Shown here piece after piece: positions 26,416-33,801 of a DNA stretch of 57,169 nt (within the stretch, counting starts at the first letter, position 1; every line of letters begins with the position of its first letter). The notes beneath the pieces are model-generated. The model was not told the DNA's origin. It worked only from the letters and a program-made list of their open reading frames with translations, and ran no database searches. Source of the DNA: DATDMG01 sp036518955 (GTDB lineage: Bacteria; Actinomycetota; Actinomycetes; Actinomycetales; Kineosporiaceae). Both the position numbers and the translations under genes were made by a program. Where the stretch lies: the NCBI GenBank assembly GCA_036518955.1, contig DATDMG010000512.1, positions 1 through 57,169 of the forward strand, given 5' to 3'.

Positions 26416-28052
26416 CCGACCAACTCGCGGGCCGCACCGACCCCACCAGCGGCGATCCCGTCACCGTCGCCGCGCCGCCCCGCCCTTCCGCCGCGTCCGC
26501 GCCGGCCCCGGCCGGGGACTGGACTCCGCGACAGCGCGGGATCCTTGCGGGGATCGTCGTCGTCCTGTTCGCCACCTGGACGACGTACGCCTGGGCCCGG
26601 CACGCGAAGTACGAGACCACCGGGTTCGACCTGGGAATCTTCGATCAGGTGGTGCGCGCCTACGCGCACCTGCACGCGCCCACCTCCCCGCTCAAGGGGA
26701 TCGGCTACAACATCCTGGGCGACCACTTCCATCCGATCCTGGTGCTCCTGGCGCCGCTGTACTGGATCTGGGACGACCCCCGGGTGCTGCTGACGACCCA
26801 GGCGGCGCTGTTCGCGGTGTCCGCGGTGCCGGTGGCGGCGTTCGTGCGCCGCCGCTTCGGCCCGATCCCGGGCCTGGTCATGGCCTTCGCGTACGGGGCC
26901 TCGTGGCCGATCGAACGGGCGGTCCACTTCGACTTCCACGAGATCGCGTTCGCGGTGCCGCTCATCGCGCTGCTCGTGGACGCGCTCGACCGACGCGCCC
27001 ACCGCACGGTGGTGGCGTGCTGCCTGCTGCTGCTGCTGGTCCGGGAGGACATGGGAGCGCTCGTCCTGCTCGTCGGCCTGCTGATCGTGGTCCGGGGCGT
27101 ACGTCGCGGGCCCGACCGGCGCCTCGCGCTCCGCCGTCCTGTCCTGCTCCTCGGCGGCGGGCTCGTCGCACTCGGGCCGGTGGGGTACTGGCTGGCCACA
27201 TCGGTGATCATCCCCGGGTTCGGGCCCGCCGGATTCGCGTACTGGACCTTCCCCGCGCTCGGGCCGGACCCCGCCGGCGCGCTGCGGACGGTCCTGCTGC
27301 ACCCCTTCCGGGTGGCCCGGCTCATGGTCACCCCGGCCGTGAAGTTCCACACCCTGGTCAGCATCTTCTACCCGACCGGCTTCCTCGCGCTGTTCTCCCC
27401 GTACGGGGTACTGACCGTTCCCTTCCTCGCCGAGCGGATGCTCAATGAGCGCAAGTTCCTCTGGGAGACGAACTTCCACTACACGAGCGTGATCGCCCCG
27501 ATCGTGGTGATGGCGGCGGCGGACACCGCCGGTCGGCTGCGGCGCCGGTTCCCGCGCGTCCTGGTGACCCGCCGGGTCCGGCGGCCGGCGGTCGGCCTCG
27601 TCCCGGTGTTCGGCCTCGTCCCGGTGTTCGTCGCCTGGAGCGTCGGCGTGGTGGCGTTCCAGTTGGCGGTCGGAGCTCCCGACTACCCGGTCAGCGGGCT
27701 GTGGACCGGCCGGGTGTGGGGCCGGGACGCGCGCTGGCACGCCGTCCACGACGTCCTGCCGCTGATCCCGCCGGGGCAGTGCGTGGAGGCGGACAACCAG
27801 ATCGCCCCCCAGCTCACCCCACGCGACTACGTCACCCGGGTGGCCTCCCGGCAGGTGCCCGGCTCGAACGGGCTCGCCACCTGGGTCGTGCTCGACCTGA
27901 AGCGGGCCGACACCGGGTGGCAGGGCGACCCGCCCCGGCTGGCACTGGCGACAGCCCAGCGGCGCGGGTACGCCGTCGTGTGGCAGCGGGCCTCGATCGT
28001 CCTGCTGCACAAGGACCGGCCGATCGCGGGCCTCTGCCGCGGCCTGTTCTGA
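26412..28052 (+). CDS. DUF2079 integral membrane protein
   Basis: The 546-residue protein has about ten hydrophobic segments, starting at ILAGIVVVLFATWTTYAW (about 40-57), and the DUF2079 motifs YETTGFDLGIFDQVVRAYAHL, GDHFHPILVLLAPLYWIW and HFDFHEIAFAVPLIAL. The family resembles membrane glycosyltransferases of the GT-C type in topology, but its reaction is not established. The C-terminal 150 residues are extracytoplasmic (PPGQCVEADNQIAPQL). An 18-base in-frame duplication (27593-27628) repeats the peptide GLVPVF. The GTG start overlaps the DUF4245 stop, which indicates translational coupling. Confidence 0.82.
   Translation: MTDQLAGRTDPTSGDPVTVAAPPRPSAASAPAPAGDWTPRQRGILAGIVVVLFATWTTYAWARHAKYETTGFDLGIFDQVVRAYAHLHAPTSPLKGIGYNILGDHFHPILVLLAPLYWIWDDPRVLLTTQAALFAVSAVPVAAFVRRRFGPIPGLVMAFAYGASWPIERAVHFDFHEIAFAVPLIALLVDALDRRAHRTVVACCLLLLLVREDMGALVLLVGLLIVVRGVRRGPDRRLALRRPVLLLGGGLVALGPVGYWLATSVIIPGFGPAGFAYWTFPALGPDPAGALRTVLLHPFRVARLMVTPAVKFHTLVSIFYPTGFLALFSPYGVLTVPFLAERMLNERKFLWETNFHYTSVIAPIVVMAAADTAGRLRRRFPRVLVTRRVRRPAVGLVPVFGLVPVFVAWSVGVVAFQLAVGAPDYPVSGLWTGRVWGRDARWHAVHDVLPLIPPGQCVEADNQIAPQLTPRDYVTRVASRQVPGSNGLATWVVLDLKRADTGWQGDPPRLALATAQRRGYAVVWQRASIVLLHKDRPIAGLCRGLF
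27593..27628. repeat. 18-bp tandem duplication inside the DUF2079 gene
   Basis: CGGCCTCGTCCCGGTGTT occurs twice with no gap and adds six residues in frame. Confidence 0.85.
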
Positions 28053-28076
28053 ACCGGCGCCTTCTGAACCGGCGCC
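28047..28076. repeat. 15-bp tandem duplication across the DUF2079 stop codon
   Basis: TTCTGAACCGGCGCC occurs twice without a gap (28047-28061, 28062-28076). The first copy carries the final Phe codon and TGA. The second lies between this gene and convergent xseB. Confidence 0.85.
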
Positions 28077-28084
28077 CGGCGCCC

Positions 28085-28315
28085 CTACTCGCCGCCCCGG
28101 TGCTCTTTCTGCAACGCCGCGTCGAGCCGGGCGCGGGCTCCCGCCAGCCAGGACTCGCAGCGATCGGCCAGGGCCTCACCGCGCTCCCAGAGGCGCAGTG
28201 ACTCCTCCAGGCTGGCCCCGCCCGCCTCGAGCCGGCGGACCACCTCCACCAGCTCGTCGCGGGCCTGCTCGTAGCCCAACGTGTCCGGCGCCGGCCGGCC
28301 TGGTTCCCCGCTCAC
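28085..28315 (-). CDS. xseB: Exodeoxyribonuclease VII small subunit
   Basis: The 76-residue protein contains the family core LGYEQARDELVEVVRRLEAGGASLEESLRLWERGEALADRCESWL, a helical hairpin that wraps the large subunit. Exonuclease VII degrades single-stranded DNA from both ends. The GTG at 28315 is chosen because AAGGAG lies seven bases upstream; a longer form from 28369 would add 18 atypical residues. It follows xseA by 76 bases. That gap contains the perfect hairpin GGCACG-GTGT-CGTGCC (28365-28380). Confidence 0.92.
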   Translation of the reverse strand: MSGEPGRPAPDTLGYEQARDELVEVVRRLEAGGASLEESLRLWERGEALADRCESWLAGARARLDAALQKEHRGGE

Positions 28316-28391
28316 GGTGTTCTCCTTTCCCGGGTGGTCTCCTGTCGGGGGCTCTCCTGTCGCGGGCACGGTGTCGTGCCGTCACGCCCGC

Positions 28392-29708
28392 TCACCGGTG
28401 CGCCTCGACGTCCAGATCCGGGTCGTCCGGGCCGGCGTCGTCCGCCCACGGGCCGTCGGCCCACGGGCCCTCGGCCCAGGCCGCGAGGTCGCCGCCGGTG
28501 AGCCGCAGCCGCAGCAGCTCGCCCGCGGGGACGGAGGCCGGGTCCCGGACCACGGTTCCGTCGGTGGTCTGCACGATGGCGTACCCACGGGCAAGGGTGG
28601 CCGCCGGAGAGAGCGCCGCGACCCGCTCGCGCAGGTGCCCCACCCCGTCGGCGGCTCGATCGAGGGCCGCCCGGAGCGAGCCGCGAGCCCGCTCGCGCAG
28701 GTGCGTCACCTGGTCGGCGTGGGTGTGCAGCAGCCGGTGCGGGTCTGCCAGCACCGGGCGGGCGCGAAGCCCGGCGAGCCCGCGGCTCTCGGCGTCCAGC
28801 CGGGCCCGGAGCGCGTGTGCCGCCCGGCGCCGGGCGGCCACCACCCCGGCCAGCTCGTCCGCGACGTCCGGCACGATCCGCTTGCCGGCGTCCGTCGGGG
28901 TGGACGCCCGGACGTCCGCCACCAGGTCGAGCAACGGGCAGTCCACCTCGTGGCCGATCGCGCTGACCACCGGCGTGCGGCAGGCGGCGACCGCTCGGAT
29001 CATCGCCTCGTTGCTGAACGGCAGCAGGTCCTCCAGCGACCCGCCGCCTCGGGCGACGACGATGACGTCCACCTCGTCCAGCGCGTCCAGCCACCGCACC
29101 GCGTCGATCACCTCGGTGACCGCGTTCGGGCCCTGGACGGCGACCGGCCGGATCTCGAAGCGCACCGCGGGCCAGCGTCGACGGGCGTTCTCCACGACAT
29201 CCCGCTCCGCGGCGCTCGCCCGGCCGCAGACCAGGCCGACGACCCGCGGCAGGAACGGGAGCGGGCGCTTGCGCTCGGCCGCGAACAGCCCTTCCGCGGC
29301 CAGCACCCGTCGCAGGTGCTCCACCCGGGCGAGGAGTTCGCCGACCCCGACGGGGCGCACGTCGTCCGCGGCGAGGGTGAGCGAACCCCGGCGCGGAAAC
29401 AGCTGGGGCCGGGCATGGACGACGACGTGCGCGCCGTCCGCCAGCGGGACGGCGAGCGCGTCGAGCACCCGCGCGGCCAGCGTCACCGTGAACGACAGGT
29501 CCACATCGGTGTCGCGCAGGGTGAGGTAGCAGGTGCCCTGGCCGGGACGCCTGGTGAGCTGGACCACCTGACCCTCCACCCAGAGCGCCGGCGCCTTGGC
29601 GATGTACTCGGTCAGTTTCGCGGTGAGGAGTCGGACCGGCCAGGGGCACTCCGCCGTGGTCTCACCCGCCGTGCCGGGCAGGACGACGACGGGGGTGGGC
29701 TGGCTCAC
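28392..29708 (-). CDS. xseA: Exodeoxyribonuclease VII large subunit
   Basis: The 438-residue protein has an N-terminal OB-fold (LLTAKLTEYIAKAPALWVEGQVVQL), then the catalytic domain with ARGGGSLEDLLPFSNEAMIRAV, SAIGHEVDCPLLDLVADVRASTPTDA, and the coiled-coil region with LSPAATLARGYAIVQ. It forms the single-strand nuclease with XseB. The last 30 residues are Trp/Asp/Gly-rich with a repeated WADGP-type unit. The GTG start is exactly six bases from TAGGCT, so the transcript is probably leaderless. It is divergent from ispH with a 74-base shared promoter region. Confidence 0.95.
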   Translation of the reverse strand: MSQPTPVVVLPGTAGETTAECPWPVRLLTAKLTEYIAKAPALWVEGQVVQLTRRPGQGTCYLTLRDTDVDLSFTVTLAARVLDALAVPLADGAHVVVHARPQLFPRRGSLTLAADDVRPVGVGELLARVEHLRRVLAAEGLFAAERKRPLPFLPRVVGLVCGRASAAERDVVENARRRWPAVRFEIRPVAVQGPNAVTEVIDAVRWLDALDEVDVIVVARGGGSLEDLLPFSNEAMIRAVAACRTPVVSAIGHEVDCPLLDLVADVRASTPTDAGKRIVPDVADELAGVVAARRRAAHALRARLDAESRGLAGLRARPVLADPHRLLHTHADQVTHLRERARGSLRAALDRAADGVGHLRERVAALSPAATLARGYAIVQTTDGTVVRDPASVPAGELLRLRLTGGDLAAWAEGPWADGPWADDAGPDDPDLDVEAHR

Positions 29709-29714
29709 CCGGCA

Positions 29715-29720
29715 AGCCTA
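29715..29720 (-). promoter_or_regulatory. -10 box TAGGCT of xseA (leaderless)
   Basis: On the minus strand TAGGCT is followed by six bases and the xseA GTG at 29708. It mirrors the box of divergent ispH. Confidence 0.6.
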
Positions 29721-29770
29721 CGCAGCACGCAGCGCTCCGGGCAGCGCGCGGCGGAACCCCGGTGCCTGCC

Positions 29771-29776
29771 TAGGAT
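29771..29776 (+). promoter_or_regulatory. -10 box TAGGAT of ispH (leaderless)
   Basis: TAGGAT is followed by six bases and the ispH GTG at 29783. This supports the long N-terminus of IspH and a leaderless message. Confidence 0.6.
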
Positions 29777-29782
29777 GGCCGG

Positions 29783-30892
29783 GTGACAGCCATCGACGAC
29801 ACCGGACCTGACCGGGGAATTGCCGGCTCGACGGGCCGGGTCACCCACTCCGCCGGCTCGGTCACCGACCGCACCGGGCGGACCGCGGGCTCGGTGAGCG
29901 GGGCCGCCGCCGGGCGGGTGCTGCTCGCGGCGCCCCGCGGGTACTGCGCCGGGGTCGACCGAGCGGTGATCGCGGTCGAGAAGGCGCTCGAGCTCTCCGG
30001 GCCGCCGGTGTACGTCCGCAAGCAGATCGTGCACAACAAGCATGTGGTGGAGACGCTGGAGCGCCGTGGGGCGATCTTCGTGGACGAGACCGACCAGGTG
30101 CCCGAGGGCGCTCTGGTGATCTTCTCTGCGCACGGCGTGGCCCCCGAGGTCCACCGCCGCGCGGCGGAACGGAACCTGCGGACCATCGACGCGACCTGCC
30201 CACTCGTGACCAAGGTCCACAAGGAGGCCGTGCGCTTCGCGGCGGACGACTACGACATCCTGCTCATCGGCCACGTCGGGCACGAGGAGGTCGAGGGCAC
30301 CGCGGGCGAGGCGCCCGGGCACATCCAGCTGGTCGACGGCCCGGACCAGGTAGACCGGGTCACTGTGCGTGACCCCGCCAAGGTGGTCTGGTTGTCCCAG
30401 ACCACCCTCTCCGTCGACGAGACGATGGAGACGGTCCACCGGCTCCGCCGGCGATTCCCGCTGCTGCAGGACCCGCCGAGCGACGACATCTGCTACGCCA
30501 CCCAGAACCGGCAGGTCGCGGTGAAGAAGATCGCCGCCGACGCGCAGCTGGTGATCGTGGTCGGCTCCAGCAACTCCTCCAACTCCGTGCGGCTGGTCGA
30601 GGTCGCCCTCGAACACGGCGCCAACCGCGCCCACCGGGTGGACAACGCCCAGGAGATCGATGAGGGCTGGCTGGACGGCGTCGACACGGTGGGGGTCACC
30701 TCCGGCGCGTCGGTGCCGGAGATCCTCGTCAGCCAGGTCCTGGGCTGGCTCGCGGACCGCGGGTACCGTGACGTCGAGGAGATCGTGACTGCGCACGAGG
30801 ACCTGCTCTTCTCGCTGCCCAAGGAGCTCCGCCGGGAGATCAGGGCGGCGGTGCGGGCCGGCCAGGACGCCGTTGACCCGGCCACCGTGTGA
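29783..30892 (+). CDS. ispH: 4-hydroxy-3-methylbut-2-enyl diphosphate reductase
   Basis: The 369-residue iron-sulfur enzyme carries out the last step of the MEP isoprenoid pathway and yields IPP and DMAPP. The cluster cysteines are Cys55 (PRGYCAGVDRAV), Cys139 (DATCPLV) and Cys237 (DDICYATQNRQ). Substrate-binding His84 (IVHN), His117 (SAHG) and Glu169 in GHEEVEGT are present. Compared with Escherichia coli IspH there is an extra 44-residue Gly/Ser/Thr-rich N-terminus, supported by the leaderless -10 box six bases before the GTG. It complements the prenyl synthase at 2587 in isoprenoid supply. Confidence 0.96.
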   Translation: MTAIDDTGPDRGIAGSTGRVTHSAGSVTDRTGRTAGSVSGAAAGRVLLAAPRGYCAGVDRAVIAVEKALELSGPPVYVRKQIVHNKHVVETLERRGAIFVDETDQVPEGALVIFSAHGVAPEVHRRAAERNLRTIDATCPLVTKVHKEAVRFAADDYDILLIGHVGHEEVEGTAGEAPGHIQLVDGPDQVDRVTVRDPAKVVWLSQTTLSVDETMETVHRLRRRFPLLQDPPSDDICYATQNRQVAVKKIAADAQLVIVVGSSNSSNSVRLVEVALEHGANRAHRVDNAQEIDEGWLDGVDTVGVTSGASVPEILVSQVLGWLADRGYRDVEEIVTAHEDLLFSLPKELRREIRAAVRAGQDAVDPATV

Positions 30893-31210
30893 GCACTCCC
30901 CGGCCTTCCCGGTCAGCCGGGGGAACGGGACGGGGATTTCCCCGATGGGACACCCCGTCCCGCCGACCAAGATGGGACCACCGGCTGATCGGGGGAACGG
31001 CCGGGAGCGATCGGTCGAAGGGGGAACCGGTCAGGACGGGCCGATCGGGGGGTCGGCTCGTCACGGGGGCACCGGCGGCACGGCGCACCCGGACCCAGGT
31101 CCGCGATGGCCGGTCGGGGGGCCGCTCGGGATGGGACCTGCGCTCGGAGGGGAGCGACGGTGGTGTCGGCGTGGTGGCTCCCACGCCGGCACCACCTGCG
31201 CGTGTCCGGA
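30893..31210. other. G-rich intergenic region with short repeats
   Basis: The 318 bases between convergent ispH and rmuC hold no convincing gene. The motif GGGGGAAC(C)GG occurs three times (30919, 30991, 31020) and GATGGGAC three times (30944, 30971, 31130). G-tracts are frequent on the plus strand. No clear terminator stem is evident. Confidence 0.45.
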
Positions 31211-32365
31211 TCAGGCCGCCGGCGGGACGGGGTCGCCCCGCCGGTCCGGGGCGGTGAGCAGCTCGGCGGCCGTCAGCGGCCGCGGACCCTCGGTCACCGC
31301 GGCCGGTGCCATCAGGTCGGTGTCCGCCACCCCCAGGTCCTTCATCCGCCGAGCGGTGACCAGCACCCGGCGCTCCAGCGTTCCCACCATCGCGTTGTAG
31401 TCCTCGACGGCCCGTTGCAGGGTGCGCCCGAGCTTGGACGCCGTCGAGCCCAGGCCGCCGAGCCGACCGTGCAGCTCCCGACCGAGCGCCAGCAACTCCC
31501 TGGCATTGCCGGTCAGGGTCTCGGCCTGCCAGCTCACCGCCACCGTGCGGAGCAGCGCGAGCAGCGTGGTGGGCGTCGCCAGGACGACGCGCCGCCCCAT
31601 CGCGTACTCCAACAGCGACGGGTCGGCCGAGCAGGCCGCCGCCAGGAAGGCCTCCCCCGGGACGAAGCAGACCACCAGCTCCGGCGAGGGATCGAACGCC
31701 GTCCAGTACTCCTTCGCCGCCAGCGCGTCCACGTGCCCGCGCAGGGCCCGGGCGTGCTGGGTCGCGGCCCGCTCCTGACGTGCCGGGTCGGCCGCCGCCT
31801 CGCTCGCCTCCAGGAACGCGGCCAGTGGCGCCTTCGCGTCGACCACCACGTGCTTGCCTCCCGGCAGGTGGACGACGACGTCGGGCCGGACGCCGTCGCC
31901 ACCGGTGGTCGTGCCGGTGGTCTGGGTGCTGAAGTCCACCCGGGGAAGCATCCCCGCGTGCTCGACCACCCGGCGCAGCTGCACCTCTCCCCATGCGCCC
32001 CGGGCGGTCGGTGAGCGCAGCGCGCCGGCGAGCGCCGCGGTCTGGGCGCGCAGGGCCTCGCCCGAGAGCCGGACGGCCTCGAGTTGCTCGCCGAGGCGGC
32101 CGTACTGTTCGACCCGCTCCCGCTCGAGGACCCGGACCTGCCCCTCGACCCGGGTGAGCGTGGCCGTGAGCGGGCCCAGCGTGGCCGCCAGTTCGCGGTC
32201 GTGCTCGGTGGACGCCTCGAGGTCGGTGACCCGCTCGCGGAGCAGGTCGCGCTCGGCGGTGACGGCCGCGGCCCGGGCCGCGGCCAGAGCGGTGGCCAGG
32301 AACCCGGCCACCGTGGCGCCGAGCGCCACGCCGAATGCCAGCGCAACCAGGATCGACAAGCTCAT
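31211..32365 (-). CDS. rmuC: DNA recombination protein RmuC
   Basis: The 384-residue protein has an N-terminal membrane segment (MSLSILVALAFGVALGATVAGFLATAL), a coiled coil (about 30-105) and the RmuC nuclease-like domain. That domain begins SPTARGAWGEVQLRRVVEHAGML and includes RPDVVVHLPGGKHVVVDAKAPLAAFLEA and VVCFVPGEAFLAAA. The Asp-Ala-Lys motif is that of the PD-(D/E)XK superfamily. RmuC limits DNA inversions in Escherichia coli. The ATG at 32365 fits the usual membrane-anchor start; open frame upstream runs antisense into ychF. It is divergent from ychF. Confidence 0.9.
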   Translation of the reverse strand: MSLSILVALAFGVALGATVAGFLATALAAARAAAVTAERDLLRERVTDLEASTEHDRELAATLGPLTATLTRVEGQVRVLERERVEQYGRLGEQLEAVRLSGEALRAQTAALAGALRSPTARGAWGEVQLRRVVEHAGMLPRVDFSTQTTGTTTGGDGVRPDVVVHLPGGKHVVVDAKAPLAAFLEASEAAADPARQERAATQHARALRGHVDALAAKEYWTAFDPSPELVVCFVPGEAFLAAACSADPSLLEYAMGRRVVLATPTTLLALLRTVAVSWQAETLTGNARELLALGRELHGRLGGLGSTASKLGRTLQRAVEDYNAMVGTLERRVLVTARRMKDLGVADTDLMAPAAVTEGPRPLTAAELLTAPDRRGDPVPPAA

Positions 32366-32457
32366 GGCCGAAGGGTGCCATCGACCACCGACAGAAGGGC
32401 CCGGCGGCGCACCGGTGCGGTCCGCCGGCTCGGCCGCCGAGCCGGCGATGACCCCGA

Positions 32458-32463
32458 TAGCCT
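32458..32463 (+). promoter_or_regulatory. Possible -10 box TAGCCT of ychF
   Basis: TAGCCT lies eight bases before the GTG of ychF. The distance is two bases longer than in the other leaderless starts, which would leave at most a one- or two-base leader. Confidence 0.45.
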
Positions 32464-32471
32464 TGTCCGTC

Positions 32472-33557
32472 GTGGCTCTCACCATCGGAATCGTTGGCTT
32501 GCCCAACGTGGGCAAGTCGACCCTGTTCAACGCGCTGACCAAGGCGGAGGTGCTCGCCGCCAACTACCCCTTCGCCACCATCGAACCGAACATCGGCGTC
32601 GTCCCGCTGCCGGACCACCGGCTGACCGGCCTGGCGAAGATCTTCAACAGCGAGCGCGTCGTCCCGGCGACGGTGTCGTTCGTCGACATCGCGGGCATCG
32701 TCAAGGGGGCCAGCGAGGGTGAGGGGCTGGGGAACAAGTTCCTGGCCAACATCCGCGAGGCGGACGCCGTCTGCCAGGTCGTCCGCGCCTTCACCGACGA
32801 CGACGTCGTCCATGTGGCGGGCCGGGTCGACCCCGCGGACGACATCGAGGTGGTCCACACCGAGCTGATCCTCGCCGACCTGCAGACGCTGGAGAAGGCC
32901 GTGCCGCGCCTCGAGAAGGAGGTCAAGGGCAAGAAGACCGACCGCGCGGTGCTGGAGGCGGCGGTCGCAGCCCAGGCCCTCCTCGAGAAGGGCACCACGT
33001 TGCACGCGGGCGGCGCGGCGGCGGGTATCGACCTGGTCCCGATCCGGGAGCTGTCCCTGCTGACCGCGAAGCCGTTCATCTACGTGTTCAACGTGGACGA
33101 GACCGGGCTCGGCGACACCGCGCTGCAGGACAAGCTGCGCGCGCTCGTCGCGCCGGCCGACGCCGTCTTCCTCGATGCGAAGCTGGAGGCCGAGCTCACC
33201 GAGCTGGATCCCGCCGAGGCGGCCGAGTTGCTGGCCAGTGTCGGGGCGGCCGAGTCCGGGCTCGACCAGCTCGCCCGGGTCGGCTTCCACACCCTGGGCC
33301 TGCAGACCTTCCTCACCGCGGGCCCCAAGGAATCGCGGGCCTGGACGATCCGGCGGGGCTGGACGGCGCCCCAAGCCGCCGGGGTGATCCACACCGACTT
33401 CCAGCGCGGCTTCATCAAGGCGGAGATCGTGAGCTTCGACGACCTGGTCGAGGCGGGGTCGATGGCCGATGCCCGGGCCCGGGGCAAGGTCCGGATCGAG
33501 GGCAAGGACTACGTGATGGCGGACGGGGACGTGGTCGAGTTCAGGTTCAATGTCTGA
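32472..33557 (+). CDS. ychF: Redox-regulated ATPase YchF (Obg-like)
   Basis: The 361-residue member of the Obg/HAS-GTPase group binds ATP. Motifs are G1 GLPNVGKST (9-17), ATIEPNIGVVPLPD, G3 FVDIAGIVKGASEGEGLGNKFL, and FNVDE in place of the GTP-specific NKxD, as in all YchF proteins. The C-terminal TGS-like domain ends KDYVMADGDVVEFRFNV. Roles in ribosome association and stress sensing are reported for homologues. The last codons include AGG (Arg) and AAT (Asn), which are rare in this window, and a synonymous second copy of the same last codons lies downstream of fic at 35063-35089. Confidence 0.96.
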   Translation: MALTIGIVGLPNVGKSTLFNALTKAEVLAANYPFATIEPNIGVVPLPDHRLTGLAKIFNSERVVPATVSFVDIAGIVKGASEGEGLGNKFLANIREADAVCQVVRAFTDDDVVHVAGRVDPADDIEVVHTELILADLQTLEKAVPRLEKEVKGKKTDRAVLEAAVAAQALLEKGTTLHAGGAAAGIDLVPIRELSLLTAKPFIYVFNVDETGLGDTALQDKLRALVAPADAVFLDAKLEAELTELDPAEAAELLASVGAAESGLDQLARVGFHTLGLQTFLTAGPKESRAWTIRRGWTAPQAAGVIHTDFQRGFIKAEIVSFDDLVEAGSMADARARGKVRIEGKDYVMADGDVVEFRFNV

Positions 33558-33559
33558 GA

Positions 33560-33733
33560 ATGAGTTACCTGTACGCGCCGTCGTCGCAGGCGGGTGGGGC
33601 GCGCGCTCTGGCTCTGGAGGGGCGGCTCCGGCTCCCTCGGCGTGATTGTCCTGATTGCGAGGGTGGCCGGACGGGGTGCCGGCCGGTCTCTTCGCGCAGC
33701 TGGTCGGCAGGGCCTGAAGTGCCCGTCGAACCC
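33560..33733 (+). CDS. Dubious small ORF with a CPDC motif
   Basis: An ATG three bases after the ychF stop opens 57 codons: MSYLYAPSSQAGGARALALE, then an Arg-rich stretch and DCPDCEGGRTGC. The Cys pattern could bind a metal, but no ribosome site is visible and the codon bias is weak. It may be a remnant of the inserted segment. I do not recognise it. Confidence 0.2.
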
Positions 33734-33749
33734 TGACCCCGGATCAGCG

Positions 33750-33799
33750 TTGGTATGGTTTACTTGCCATCCAATACTAAGGATCGTCGAGGGGAGGGG
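33750..33799 (+). promoter_or_regulatory. fic promoter, operator-like repeat and ribosome binding site
   Basis: TTGGTA (33750-33755) and AATACT (33773-33778) are 17 bases apart, a normal -35/-10 layout. TTGGTATGG and CCATCCAA form an imperfect inverted repeat around TTTACTTG within it, a likely repressor site. GGGGAGGGG (33791-33799) precedes the GTG at 33802. This canonical promoter with a leader differs from the leaderless starts of the host genes around it. Confidence 0.5.
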
Positions 33800-33801
33800 T
33801 T

